64,000 nucleotides of DNA from Pollenia angustigena (lineage: Eukaryota; Arthropoda; Insecta; Diptera; Polleniidae). The position numbers and the translations under genes were made by a program. The DNA lies in contig OV884057.1 in assembly GCA_930367215.1 (NCBI GenBank), positions 264,882,339-264,946,338 on the forward strand, written 5' to 3'. This document shows, in pieces, positions 1 to 11,319 of the stretch; position 1 is the stretch's first letter; the number at the start of each line of letters is the position of its first letter. Below the pieces are notes generated by a model. It did not search any database. It had not been told where the DNA came from and saw only the letters and a program-made list of their open reading frames with translations.

Positions 1-1413
1 ATTTCCCACAACGTAACCAAGGTATTTAACTTTACTAAGAGCAAAACTACTTTTATTGATATTAATCGTTAAACCAGCTTTTCTTAAATTTGTTGCTACC
101 TCCATTAAGTGTGTGATATGTTCGTCAAAAGTCTGGGAAACTACTAATAGGTCATCAAGGTAAACAAAAACATGAGTTTTGAAATTGTACGGAATAACCT
201 TGTCCATTAGTCTGCACAACGTTTGCGGTGCATTACACAGTCCAAACGGCATCCTTGTAAATTGATACAACGGCCGATTAGGAACTGTAAAAGCTGTCTT
301 TGGTTTCGAGTTTTCGTCCAGTTTGATTTGCCAAAAAGCATCTTTCAAATCAATTTTTGAAATACAATGAACTGGAGGAAGTCTCGATAAAAGTCCGTCA
401 ATGTTCGGTATAGGGTATGCGTCCTTTACTGTCACACAGTTCAATTTCCTACTGTCAACACACATTCTAACTTTACCCGGTTTAATCACGACAACGGTTG
501 GGGATGACCAAGAAGAATTCGGAGCTTCCTCTATAACCCCTAGGGAAATCATTCTATCCAATTCTCCGCAAAGTTGTTTCTCGACGGCAGGAGAAATTGG
601 ATAGTATCGTTGTTTTATGGGCTTTGCATTCCCTGTGTCAATGGCATGTTCTATCAAAGTAGTACATCCCAACCCTTCTGTCTCGGAATTTGGAAACGTC
701 GCAATTACGTTGTCTAAACGCCTTTTCTGTTCGTTTGTAAGTTTAAGTTTGTCTAGGTCTGCTTCTGTAATGTCAATTTCATTTACGCCGCCAAAAGAAA
801 TTTTAAGTCCAAAATCAACCCAAAAATCGTATCCACAAATAATGTCCTGTCTTATCGTCGGTACCACCAAAAATTCAAAATTCCTTGTCTCTCCCTGAAA
901 TGTAACATTCAATCTTGCCATTCCCAAAACATCCTGTCTATTTCCGTCTGCTGTACGTACATTACCTACACATCTCCTAAAACAAGACTCATTCCGAACT
1001 TCGTTCGCCAAATTACCTCCAATAACGCTCTTATTCGCGCCACTATCTAATAGTGCCATATGAAAACTATTATTAATCTTAAGGTTAATATAAGGCCTGC
1101 TATCTTGTTTCTGAGATATGATAGGTGAAATTAAAATATTGTTAAATAACTTTAATTTCCGATAATATTCACGTATACGGTTAGAAGATCTACTAATTTT
1201 CTTATTTTCGCCAAAAATTCTAGCTCGAACCTTTTTATATTCAGCTAATCTAACATGATATGGTTTTAATAAGTTGTGGGAAGGGTGAACGTTCCCTTTC
1301 GGTGTACCATCGTCCACGTTAAAATCATTGATGGTCTTTGTCGCGTCCGTGTCTTCCTGTCCACCAGTACCGGATGCCCTTAAGTCCGTCGAACATCCTT
1401 CAGTCCGTTTCCC
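1..1413 (-). CDS. pol: pol, partial: aspartic protease and reverse transcriptase
   Basis: An uninterrupted reading frame, -1 relative to gag, runs from the gag overlap to the window edge. The protease active site LLDSGANKSVIGG is encoded near 1050-1010. Reverse transcriptase follows, with AYPIPNIDGLL near 430-390, LKDAFWQIKL near 350, MPFGLCNAPQTLCRLMD near 255-205 and the catalytic YLDDLLVVSQ near 165-135, then KVKYLGYVVGN at the edge. These are the Ty3/gypsy protease and palm motifs, with both catalytic Asp of the YLDD box present. I saw no stop in the visible part. The protein is probably made only as a Gag-Pol fusion by frameshifting. Confidence 0.88.
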
Positions 1414-2609
1414 GACTTTCTAAAACAATTGGTGCAGTTAGGTCTATAAATGTCTTTAGCACCACACCCGTAACAAAATATCCGTTTAGTCGCTAAACAG
1501 TCAAAGAATGTATGTCCCGTCTTGTCACAGTTCCAACATGTCAAATCCTGTCGCAATGCACAGATATCCTCTGTCTTGTCTTCAAAATACTCCAAGTCCA
1601 CGTTTGCATTGCCTAATTCCGAAATCTGTCCTTTGCTCGACCTCCGAGCCTCGTGTGCACGAACATCCTTTATAAATTTCTCATGCTTTCCCACTTCACG
1701 ACGAAGTTGGGATACAGAAGAAATTTCCAAATGAAGAAGTTCATGTCGAATTTTGGTCTTTAAGTTCCTTAAAATTATCTTACATAAATCGCTGTCCGAA
1801 ATCGGTGTCTTAAGTTTGTCTGTTAACTCTGAAATAGCATCAAAATAGTCGTCAAAATTTTCATTATGTCGTTGTCTTCGTCGACGTATATCCTCAAGAA
1901 TGTCAAAGTCCTTATAGTCATCTTTATATTGTTTTTTCAAAGCGTCAGTCAGTGAATTCCAGTCATTGGTCTGTCTGTGGTAACGCCAGTACCATTCAAG
2001 TGCTTTACCTTCGAAAAAACAATGAGCATACTTACATAATAATTCAAAGTTACCTCTGAGATTATTAGTTGTAAGAATATTCACTCGGTAAATAAACTCA
2101 TCAACGGTTATATTATTGTCACGTCCGGTAAATTTAATTTTCCAATTTCTTATAATATTTAAAACCTTGTCGGCCAAAAATGGTTCATGATCCGAACCGT
2201 TATTGTTACCAGTCGATCCAGACTCTACATTCGGAAAATCTTCTATTGTTCGAGGTTGACTTGCAGGTTGTCGAATATTCAAACCTTGAAATGCAAATCT
2301 CATTTCATTTGAAATGAAACCCATAATTTCATTACGAAATGATTCCATACTATCATTAATTATTTGTCTTGTCCGAGAGTCATTGTCCGATCCTGTATTC
2401 TGAGTAGGTTTCCTACCCTTCTGTCTCGTTGAAGGTCCTCGCACACCCTGGCTCCCACTCGTAGGTCCTACATCTACAGTAAAACTAACATTAGCTGGTT
2501 GTTCCAGCTCTAACAAGTTCTCGCGACTTCTAGTCAAAGGCATGTTTAAAGTACTCGTTTGAGTTAAAGTTTTATAATTAATACAATCTTCCACTACTAA
2601 GTTAATCAA
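1380..2609 (-). CDS. gag: gag polyprotein, retrotransposon
   Basis: 409 codons, intact. The middle has a retrotransposon capsid-like stretch (for example FFEGKALEWYWRYHRQ followed by LKKQYKDDYKDFDILEDI and an arginine-rich RRRRQRHNENFDDYFD). The C-terminal part has a CCHC zinc knuckle, CWNCDKTGHTFFDC, followed by a second cysteine cluster CYGCGAKDIYRPNCTNC that lacks the canonical His. The listed start is the first Met; an internal Met 22 codons later (MPLTRSRENL) is an equally good candidate start. It would form the particle shell and bind element RNA. It overlaps pol by a few codons in the other frame. Confidence 0.88.
   Translation of the reverse strand: MINLVVEDCINYKTLTQTSTLNMPLTRSRENLLELEQPANVSFTVDVGPTSGSQGVRGPSTRQKGRKPTQNTGSDNDSRTRQIINDSMESFRNEIMGFISNEMRFAFQGLNIRQPASQPRTIEDFPNVESGSTGNNNGSDHEPFLADKVLNIIRNWKIKFTGRDNNITVDEFIYRVNILTTNNLRGNFELLCKYAHCFFEGKALEWYWRYHRQTNDWNSLTDALKKQYKDDYKDFDILEDIRRRRQRHNENFDDYFDAISELTDKLKTPISDSDLCKIILRNLKTKIRHELLHLEISSVSQLRREVGKHEKFIKDVRAHEARRSSKGQISELGNANVDLEYFEDKTEDICALRQDLTCWNCDKTGHTFFDCLATKRIFCYGCGAKDIYRPNCTNCFRKSGNGLKDVRRT
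1407..1413 (-). promoter_or_regulatory. -1 ribosomal frameshift heptamer GGGAAAC
   Basis: On the minus strand the heptamer G GGA AAC lies in the gag frame in the X XXY YYZ arrangement, about 24 nt before the gag stop. Slipping back one base enters a frame that is open from here into protease. The same heptamer is a known gag-pro slippery site in some retroviruses. I did not identify a convincing downstream pseudoknot. Confidence 0.7.
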
Positions 2610-3226
2610 ACAAAAGTTAGGTAGTATAAAAAAAAAAAAAAAATGTTAAAAAAAAAAAATTAGTACTAAATTTCAGACATAAGTATACAAAAACAAAAGA
2701 AAAAAAATAATGGTGTTATAAAATTTCAAATGAGTATAATATTGTCATTTAGAATGCCAATACAAAAATCTCCAAATGAAATTTTAAAACAATGCAAAAA
2801 AAAAATAGTTGAATTATAAAGTAGGTAAGTATTCGAACTTTTCAAATACAAAAATCCTATTCGTAATCATCAACATGTTAACAAAATTTAGAGAGAGAAA
2901 AGCCAATAAAATAAAAGTTTGAATATGATTTTGTAAGTAGGATCTCGAAATGTCCAAGATCTAAAATCTCAAACAAAATAACATACCCATTATAAATAAA
3001 AAAAAACATACGGTACAGATCAAATATTAATTTGAAATCTGAAAATCCATAATGTTTAAATAAATTACAAAACTAAACAAAAAAAAATAATAAGTTAACA
3101 CCACGATGATATTATTTATGTTGTGAGACCAACAGCAATAATATACATATAAATATTTTCTATTTTTATCAGAAGCTAAATGTTTAACTTGTAAATGTGT
3201 CAAGCTGACAGGTTTTATGCTGTTGG
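2610..3226 (-). other. 5' untranslated leader of the LTR element
   Basis: About 600 bp between gag and the primer-binding site. It is AT-rich with A-runs (2625-2660) and I see no coding potential. A short ORF at 3027-3266 crosses the primer site and is dismissed as chance. Confidence 0.6.
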
Positions 3227-3244
3227 GCCCCACGTTGGGCGCCA
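3227..3244 (-). promoter_or_regulatory. Primer-binding site, tRNA-Lys type
   Basis: The minus strand reads TGGCGCCCAACGTGGGGC, which from memory is the complement of the 3' end of insect tRNA-Lys(CUU), including CCA. It lies 9 nt inside a CCGTTACA sequence that would be the LTR end. This sets the direction of the element and the LTR/leader boundary. Confidence 0.75.
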
Positions 3245-3253
3245 TTAAATTTA

Positions 3254-3560
3254 TGTAACGGTCCATACTGCACTCGGCCCTATCTCTTGGGAAACCATCG
3301 CTACCTATTCTTCCGACCGTGCTCAGGGCAATGGGGTGGTGTTCTTGTCTCCCTTAAGACTGGTTAAAAACCGCTAAAAACTAAATTTAAAAGGTAGCTA
3401 AAAGTAACCAATGTTAACTATGGGAAAATAAAAATTAAAAGATAGAAAAGAAAAGTAACCCGATCTGAAATTAGTACGAGGAAGAAGATGGTAAAACTTC
3501 CCTATGGTCATAACCCTCCCAACCATACCGCTCAATCCTTAGATAGCCCTAACACTACCT
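3254..3560 (-). repeat. Inner part of the 5' LTR (outer end unresolved)
   Basis: On the plus strand this begins TGTAACGG, so the LTR would end CCGTTACA on the minus strand next to the primer site. The segment to about 3560 is less AT-rich than what follows and has no ORF, as expected for R/U5. I could not find a convincing partner terminus downstream. The LTR could be much longer, perhaps ending with the GTAATTACA near 4142. Confidence 0.4.
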
Positions 3561-5060
3561 TAACTAACTGTTGATTAACTTTTCATGGAATTAAATGGAA
3601 AACAAGAATTTAGTTAAAAGTCATTATAATTAACGCACAAAAAAAGGAAACATTTATTTAAACTATATTGAAACATATGTATATAAAAAAAATTTTAATA
3701 ATAAAAATTAATAATGAAAATGTGTATTTTGATTTTTGAATACTCGAAATTTTGAATACTCGAAATAGAAATTAATTTAAGGGTTGTTTCCCGAATGTTA
3801 TTAACATTTTATGCTAATAACATGTAAATTCCAAATTATTAAAATTAAAACCGAAAAATATTTAAAGATAATCTAAAAAACAAATATAATAAAAATAATA
3901 ACAATATTTTGGAACTCGCCAAATTTTATCCAACGATGACAGCAGGCCTGATGTGATGTTGAATTCATTTAATATCGTAGATTTTGAATCATTTCAAATT
4001 ATCTTACTAACAATTTAATTTATAAGTATATTCAAAATTTTGATAAATATATTCGTATGTATGTTAATTGTATGTAAGTGAATGTCAGTGTGTAAACAAG
4101 TATGTATATGTATGAATGTGTAATAAAAAAAATGTAATTACATATTTTTATTTAGAAAATTTACGTTAAATTAAATAAAAATTACGGTTATTAAAGAAAA
4201 ATTATGATCTTCAAATGAGATTTTAAGCCAAGTTCGTTTAAATTTAAAATTAATATATGTAAAATTACGATAAAATTATTTTAAGGAAAAAAAACAAGTT
4301 AGGTTTAAGAAAAGATATAAAGTTAAATTAAGATAAAATAAAATTAGATTCAAGTAAAAGGATAAAAAAAAACTAATTTCAGATTAAGTTCAAGTTAAGG
4401 AATAAAAAAAAAAAACAAAAATTAAGTAAAAGATAATAAGTTGTAAGTATAAGTTTAAGTGTCAGCTAAGTTTCAAATAAAATTGAGATTCGTTATTTTT
4501 TTTTTTGTTCGAGAATTAGGCGGATAAAAATAATAAAGTTTTCAAATAAAATTGAGATTCGTTATTTTATGTTCGGGAATTACGCAGATAATTGAAAATC
4601 CTGACAATAGATCGTTCAGGATGGAGAAGTTCTCTTGAGTTTGGTCAAATTATAGGTTTTCTAACTGCTTGAAATAAGATAAAACTAAACGAATTGCTGA
4701 CCAGGTTGTTTTAATGTTAACCAGGTTTCTGAAATCTAAACCAAGAATAATAATTTAAGCTTGTTAAATAAAACCCACAGCTTACCTTTATATTCCCAAT
4801 CCTTTTAATTTATATTATAATCTTAAGATGCTTCCTTTTCCCTTATATGTGAAAATTTTAAAACTAATTTTCTTCTAAAATTCTCCGTTCTTACAAATGT
4901 TTCCGAATTGAAATTGTTATTGAAGTAAATTTGTTTGAAATGAAATTTTTTGATATACAAAATTTTCTATGTATGAATATTAATAAATATGAAAACTTTA
5001 TAAAGTATTTTAAGACTAGCAAACATTTTGATCAAAATATTGCCCTCACAACCACCTGTA
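3561..5060. other. AT-rich sequence without genes; short tandem duplication
   Basis: No ORF or element termini are recognised. Some of it may be U3 of the LTR to the left. A block of about 69 bp is repeated in tandem: TTTCAAATAAAATTGAGATT starts at 4471 and again at 4540, each copy followed by a similar GTTCG-GAATTA tail. A purine-rich segment (4280-4440) contains many AAGTTAAG/AAGATAA words. Confidence 0.5.
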
Positions 5061-5799
5061 CCCATGTTCTGTAACTTTAGTGAGAACTTCTTGCATCGAA
5101 AAGATGTGAAACAAAATATTCCATCGTTTCTCGAAAAGTGAGAAAAATCTGTCTCTGTAACTCATGTCGAAAACTATCAAAAGAGATTACGTCGTTACGT
5201 TATAAATGTCATAATATTGCACTCGAAGCCGATGTGACATTGTAGACGTTCAGAACGCCAGTAACACATATCGTTGACGGCGACCAAAATTTACTAAAAT
5301 TTAACATTTTTCAACGACGGTGGCGAAAATACAACCGTCGGCTATACCAAATTGTGTAAAGAGCGACTTTAATGTTTGTTGTTTGCAAACGAGCTTTGAA
5401 GACATTCGTATATTTTATTAAAATGTTGAAAGCAAAATAATAAAACAATGAAAAAATGTGCCAAGAACAAAATATTATTATTATATTATTATTATTATTA
5501 TTCTTTGCACTTTGCATTTTTAATTGTTTTTTAGTGTTAACATTTTTTTTCGCCGCATTTTTATTCGTGAGTTTATTTGACAGTTCAAAGCGGGAACTTT
5601 TCTCACCAAAATGTTACAGACACACTTTTTCTGTAAATTGGCGAGTTATTTCCTTACGTGACAGCTTGTACTCGCCAAAAAAAGTAACAGACACAGTAAA
5701 GTGAGAAAAACAGCTGTTTGTTTCAATTTATGGCATTTTTGTTTCATTTCACACATTTCAATCGAAAACTTTCTCGACGCGATAGTTACAGAACATGGG
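5061..5799. mobile_element. DNA element with CCCATGTTCTGTAAC inverted ends
   Basis: The left end CCCATGTTCTGTAAC at 5061 is matched by GTTACAGAACATGGG ending at 5799. The inverted similarity continues inward with gaps (GATGTGAAACAAAA against TTTTGTTTCATTTCACAC). Repeated CTGTAAC/GTTACAGACAC words lie between. There is no transposase; the short ORFs here read through the inverted repeats. No clear target duplication, so the superfamily is unassigned. Confidence 0.55.
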
Positions 5800-6151
5800 C
5801 ACTGGTCCATTTTGATAAAATGGAATACTCCATGGACTGGTCCGATGTAATGCAAGCATGGACCATGTCATTGTTAAAAACTGTTTGTAGTGAGAAGACA
5901 TGTCTTCGTTTTTTAACGACATGCTTTCGTTTTTAAACGACTTCAAAACTAATCCTTTTGAGTGTACCATGGAGTAGTTTTAAAACTACTCCTTAGTGGT
6001 CCAAAGGTGGGTTATATGGTCCTCTCCTAGGACATCGTAATGTTAAATATACCAGGTTTTTCCATACGTTTGGGTTAGTTTTGGACTAGTCCTGGTCCCT
6101 TGTGGACTACTCTTAACACGCGTGTTTGGACTGGTCCTATTATTTGCAGGG
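5800..6151 (+). repeat. GGTCC-rich dispersed element, copy A
   Basis: A short repeat rich in GGTCC/GGACC and paired TAGTTTTAAAACTACT words, ending TATTATTTGCAGGG. The right part (from 5939) recurs at 47093-47357 in the same orientation; the left part (AATGCAAGCATGGACC near 5850) recurs inverted at 51475-51562. Comparing copies suggests termini CACTGCAAATAATA, with about 20 bp missing just inside this copy's left end. Non-coding MITE-like family. Confidence 0.7.
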
Positions 6152-7073
6152 ATGATGTACATACATAAATAATAGTTCTCGGTTACCTAAGAAAATTTCT
6201 CCCTGAGATTCGCATTTTTTTTGGGAAATAAATTTCCCATTGTATTTTATGTGCTATGCAGTCAAGAATGATAAAAACAAGATTACGCAATGCGCATGTT
6301 TACAAAATTTAACTGTTTAATTTGACGTCACACCAGCGAATTATACACATGTTGGTTTGCTTGTGTTTTTATATTTTAGCTGTACTTATTCGCTTATGTG
6401 ACGTAGATGCGCAGAAACATTTCATTTGTAAAATAGCTTAACAATTTTACAAGTTAAAATCTGTTCACTCTCTATTCCATTCAATACTATGGACGCGAAA
6501 CTTTAAAATTAATTTTTAAAAATACAAAAGATATTTGTTTTTTGTCTACTGGAATTTTGCTAAATTTTTATTGACACCTTTCTGAATACATAGACATAAT
6601 TCTTTTTTTTTTTTAGCAATTTGTGTTTTCGAAAATTTTCTGTTTACCAGTCATAAATAAATTGAGAAATTAATTTAATGAATCAAAGTTTCTTTAATTT
6701 TTTTCTTAGTGCAAAGATATAATTGACAATCTGTACGTCATGTTTTTAATTTTTAAAACGCGAAGAATACAATTTAAAATTAAAAAATACTCACAAAAAT
6801 ATACCTACAATATTTACCTCGTTTTATGAAATACTTATACATAAAAATATTCATGTGAAAAATACAACAACAAAAAGTTAAAAAAAAACATTGAAGAAAC
6901 GTTGGACGTTTTTTTGGCTTATCAATTTACTATTTCCGAAAAAAACCGAAGAACACGTGTATGACAGACTATTTATTTATTGTTTCTTCATATTAACATA
7001 TTTTTTATGCAAAACAAATATTTAAAAAAAAGACTCTGGTAGTGTGTGTGTCTTTTAAAAAAAACATAAACGT
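6152..7073. other. Non-coding, partial inverted repeat around 6325-6420
   Basis: GACGTCACACCAGCGAATTA near 6325 is echoed inverted by ATTCGCTTATGTGACGTAGA near 6390, flanked by GCGCATGTTT / GCGCAGAAACAT. This looks like a small decayed inverted-repeat element. The rest is AT-rich with no recognised feature. Confidence 0.4.
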
Positions 7074-7883
7074 CCCAACAAACACGAAGGTTTGATTTCA
7101 AATTGAAAATGATTTGAAATCAAACGTTTTCTCAAACGACAAACGTTTGATAATGATTTGAAAATCATAGCGTTCTCAACAAAAAAGGGGAAATTATTTT
7201 CAAATTGAAAAATGCCTTTATTTTCAACTTGCTTTCAAACGTAATTCTCAAATGTTTTTCAAATGTGGATTATAATACATTCCACATTGTATTAAAAAAT
7301 ATTTAATTTTTTTTAATATAAATTTATTATTTATTTAAATAAACTGTGAGATAAACATTCGGCCCCATAGCTTAAAGATTAAATAACGTCCTCTAATTCT
7401 TGGAAAGACAAACTACTTGGCTCCCTTTTATTTTGAGGATTGTAGCACCGCGATCGTTCAACAAACTTTCTTCACTTTCCCGTTTTATTTTCCTTTTTTT
7501 CGTATTTTTAATCATTGAAATTACTCACAAATAATTTTTATTTTTTACAAGAAATAAGCTGTTCACTTTATATTAAAATTTATTTTTAATAGTAAAACAC
7601 ATGTAACCGCAAAGTAAAAAATTTAACTTTAATCGCCATTTTTAATGATTACATTTATTTTTCGCTTTAGTATTGCCAAGTTTATTTTTGATTTGATTTA
7701 ACATTTGACAAACATTTGACATCAAATTGATAAAACATTTGATATCAAATGTTTATTTTCAAATCATTATCAATTTGAATTTAAATGTTAAATCAAACAA
7801 TTGAAAAACGTTTGAGAATTGTGTTTGATGTCAAATGGCAAAGTGAATATGAAATCAAAGGTTTGACTTCGTGTTTGTTGGGG
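7074..7883. mobile_element. MITE with CCCAACAAACACGAAGGTTT ends
   Basis: Left end CCCAACAAACACGAAGGTTT (7074) pairs with GTTTGACTTCGTGTTTGTTG at the right end (7883). The subterminal regions carry many copies of the palindromic word CAAACGTTTGA and TTTGATTTCAAAT. No ORF. A fragment of the same left terminus is present at 34119. No convincing target duplication was found. Confidence 0.7.
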
Positions 7884-8240
7884 TATTGAGTATATTCACA
7901 TTTTTTGCGAAAACACGCAAACAAATCGACTGTGATATAAACGAGCTAATACGTATTACAATTCATAGTTGCCAAATAAAGAGGGGAAATAGCTTATGTT
8001 TTTGCTTAAAATATCGGTAAATTAACTCACCGAAATTTTCATTGTACATAAAACTAAAGGCCTCGTAACATGTAAACGTTGCGGTCGACTTCAGTGTTTG
8101 GTAGGTACTCAAAATACGTAAATGTGTTAAAATGCGTTAATTTGTATTAAAATATTAAAAACTTCGTGTGCGTCGATGAATTGTTTGCTTTAGCAATAAA
8201 CAAACAAACATAAAGTTCTTTAACAGCTGATACGTAAAAC
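7884..8240. other. Non-coding spacer
   Basis: No gene or clear element. The 3' portion (CAGCTGATACGT, 8224) recurs near 8770 and, inverted, near 8680, so the next element sits in an area of older short repeats. Confidence 0.4.
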
Positions 8241-8670
8241 TAGAGTTTCTACGCGGGAACGAATTCCCGGGAATCCCGGGACATTTTTTTTTAAATTAAT
8301 ACGGGAATTTCAAATTAAATTTTTTGAAATTGTAATTTGTTTGCATCGCTAAAATCAAAAAACGATCAATAAAAATATATTCTTAACAAAAATTACTAAA
8401 AACTACCTACGAATTGTACTTTTTTCCTACGCCAATAAATTAACGGTCTCTTTAACACCAACACCAGATGAACCATGTACTATCTTTAAAGAACACCTTA
8501 AAACGCTATATCAAATTCTATGTATAGTCTTTTAAAAAATTAAAAACCTTTGTCTTAAACTCATTTAATGAAATCATTGTTTTATTCTTATAATCCCTGT
8601 ATTCCCGGGAATAAGATTTTTTTGTATCGTTTCCCGGGAATAGAAAAAGTCCAGAAAATTGAAAACCCTA
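8241..8670. mobile_element. hAT-like MITE with CCCGGGAAT subterminal motifs
   Basis: Termini TAGAGTTTCTA and TGAAAACCCTA are imperfect inverted repeats. Just inside lie repeated ATTCCCGGGAAT/CCCGGGA words (8262-8282, 8598-8640), very unusual in this AT-rich DNA. Flanks GTAAAAC and GTAAAAAC look like an 8-bp target duplication with one base lost. No ORF. Related CCCGGGAATTCCCG motifs occur at 9080 and 18118-18170. Confidence 0.6.
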
Positions 8671-8812
8671 GTAAAAACGTATCAGTGTCGAAGTCATGTT
8701 AATTTAAGGTTTGCCGAATGAAATTCATGTTATAAAATAAAAAAAATCAGCAACAAAATACCTGCTGTCTAGCTGATACGTCATTTCATGTTATAAAAGA
8801 GTTGTTAAAACA

Positions 8813-9002
8813 CAAGGCGAATTAACTAAAGGTGGTGTCGAAACGCCTTCTGATTTTGACAGTTCGAGCCTTTTTGTTTTGATTTGTTAGTGTTTTGCTC
8901 GAGTCGCAAACACCTAACAATGCAATGAAAAACCCCTTATGTTGTGTCTGCTGTTTTTGGATTGTTGTAGTTCCGACACCACCTGTAGTTGAATTCGCCA
9001 TG
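8813..9002. mobile_element. CAAGGCGAATT-family MITE, 190 bp
   Basis: CAAGGCGAATTAACTAAAGG at the left mirrors the right end (CATGGCGAATTCAACTACAGG when inverted), followed on both sides by GTGGTGTCG. It is bounded by a perfect 8-bp duplication TTAAAACA (8805-8812 and 9003-9010). The interior codes for nothing convincing; a 63-codon minus-strand ORF reads through the inverted repeats. Other family members are at 34528-34823 and 40501-41887. Confidence 0.85.
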
Positions 9003-9010
9003 TTAAAACA

Positions 9011-9587
9011 CATGTTTTAACAACCGTGTTGAAATATCAGAAAAACTCTAACATGATAAGTCTATACTAGGGATGCCAATCCAATTCCCGGGATTCCTAA
9101 ATTAAATAGGTTTTTATACCCACATCACAATACACCTTTAAATATTGTTTCTGAAGATCGGAGTTGAAAAGTAGGAGTTGAGGTTTTTGTACCGGAGTCG
9201 GAGTCGGTAAATGCCAAATTAAAAATACTTCGAAATTGGCGATGCAATATTGTCTCTACCGACAGCTCGAATATTTTAGGAGTGGGATCTTTATCTTTAT
9301 AAAAACGGACGTCAGCATTAAAATTGGTTGCGGTTTAGACTTTCATATTAGAAATTTCTATATAGAAATTTTCACTAGCTTGAGTAAAATATCATGATTT
9401 GTAACAGTTTAAGCCGAGCTTAAATGATTTTCAGCAGGGGAATTAATATTCGACCCATAGTAAATTATGAACCAATCATTCCGAAATTCTGTAGAGTGAG
9501 TGCTGCTGATAAAAAGCATAAATTAGAATAAATTACAATACAGCAGCAAAATTAGCTTTAGCGTTTACAGAGAATTTCAGAAGGCTA
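9011..9587. other. Non-coding, relic repeats
   Basis: Contains another CCCGGGATT block near 9085 and sequence typical of decayed interspersed repeats. No ORF of note. Confidence 0.4.
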
Positions 9588-9595
9588 CTTATAGT

Positions 9596-10559
9596 CAGGG
9601 TTACCGTTGGAAATTTTCGAAAAGGGTCACAAAAAGGGTATTTTCCAGAAAAAGGGGTCAATAAAAGGGTATTTCAAAAAAAAGGGTCAAGTTTTTTATT
9701 AACAGTATTTCCCATTTTAATGAACATAATAAGATCAAGTTTTTTTTATAAGCAAACAAACAAATAATATTTTAGGTAGGAAGAGCTCAAAAAACTTAAT
9801 TTTTTTATGGAATGTTCTGTCCTATTTTAAACACCTGACAAAATGTTTATTCTTTATCATTATACATAGCTAATTTTTTAATATTTTTTATGTAATTTTC
9901 CGATTTAGTGATGTCAAAAAATGTTAGTGTTTGTTTTAAAATTTGCAATCGATTTTTTAAAGCTTTTACGATTTTTAATAAATATAAGACTTTGCTATCA
10001 TACCGCTGTTACCAAATATATGGGAATTTCCGTTAATTTAGTAATTTTTACCTCTTGTTTTCATTCCTGTTAGGGCACTCTCAACACTGTCGATTCAAAA
10101 GAAGGCGAAAAGTTCAATACCTTTTGCCATTATTAAAACATGCTACTCTTTAAGAGAGCAAAACACCAAATTGCATTTTTTTAATAAAATGTAAAATTTT
10201 TGTTTTGAAAAGAAACCACCGTAAAAAATAACAAATTTTTATATGAGTTATGTTTGCTTTTAGGGAAATTGTACTTTACTATTAAAAATCAAGGAGAAGA
10301 AAGCATGGAATTGTAAGTTTATACTTTGAGTCTGTTCCATATCAAGCAATGCTTATTTCGAAAACATTTATTTAGCACTTCTGTTCCGCAGTGTTGACAA
10401 AAAACAAAATGTGAGAGTTATTTCCATAAAAGGGTCAAAAAGTGTCACAAAATAGGTGATAATGATACAAAAGTATAATTTAAAAAAAGGGTCATAAAAG
10501 GTATCAACACCGTCGAAAAAGGGTCAAATTGATACTTTAGTATCACAACGGTAACGCTG
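9596..10559. mobile_element. Non-autonomous hAT element, 964 bp, 8-bp target duplication
   Basis: Ends CAGGGTTACCGTTG and CAACGGTAACGCTG are inverted repeats, and CTTATAGT flanks both sides (9588-9595, 10560-10567), the signature of hAT insertion. Subterminal AAAAGGGTCA / TGACCCTTTT-type words repeat near both ends. No transposase remains. About 60 bp at 10157-10219 resemble the right half of the GGTGTTTTC palindromic family (24365, 50101), suggesting an older nested insertion. Confidence 0.88.
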
Positions 10560-11319
10560 CTTATAGTATACCCTTATTCACCACTAGTGGTGGTGGAGGG
10601 TATAAAAACTTATAATTTCTTAAAAGTAATGACAATTATTCAGAGACCCGAAAACTTTTTATATAAAATTGTAACGTTACTGACTGACTGACTGATTCAT
10701 CATCGCACAGCCTAAACGCCTGAAGCTAGACACTTGAAATTTGGACCAGAGATTGGTCACTCCCCAAATCGATCCACTAAGACGGGATTTTTGGAAATTC
10801 GAATGTTTAGGGGGTAAAAAAGGGTAAAAACGGGAAAATACGGTAACCTTATATCTCCAAAACTAAAAGAGATACAAAAAAAAATTTAATACCTATCGTA
10901 GTTCTTTAGAAAAATAAGCGGACAGGTGTCTGGTCCTTTTTTGAAATTCGGTCCTTTTAGGGAGTAAACGTGTAAAATCTGAATTTTAGTACTTTTTTGA
11001 CACCCCATCTTCTTTTGAACCAATAAACATAGAAACAAAGTTAATACCGCATTCCAAACTTATCAAAAAAATACGAGTATAAATTTGGTACTTTTTCGAA
11101 ATTCGAACATTTAAGAGGTAAAAATCGTAATTATTTTTGGTACTTTTTTTAAAAAACATTTTTCTCCATTTTTTGAAATATTCGTACTAAATTATGGGCT
11201 GCCACTAAAATACTGAAATTTTTTATACTTTAATGGGGTGAAAAATAGTACCAAAAAGGGGGAATACAGGAAATTTGATATTTTACTTAACTTCTTGGTA
11301 TTTTTTAAATTATCGTTAT

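Larger units (their letters stand above)
1..3560 (-). mobile_element. Ty3/gypsy-like LTR retrotransposon, 5' half
   Basis: Read on the minus strand, this stretch has the order LTR end, primer-binding site, leader, gag, pol (protease then reverse transcriptase), and runs off the left window edge inside reverse transcriptase. Protease before RT without an intervening integrase fits Ty3/gypsy rather than Ty1/copia. The tRNA-Lys-type primer site is also found in some dipteran gypsy-group elements. RNase H, integrase and the 3' LTR lie outside, so neither intactness nor target duplication can be judged. The outer edge of the 5' LTR is not resolved; 3560 is a minimum estimate. Confidence 0.85.

Noticed and set aside
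401..1734. Plus-strand ORFs over the retrotransposon
   Set aside because: They are antisense shadows of gag and pol, whose frames carry clear motifs on the minus strand.
4131..4142. Outer end of the 5' LTR (GTAATTACA)
   Set aside because: It fits a TG...CA pattern only loosely and many similar words occur in this AT-rich region; not used as a boundary.
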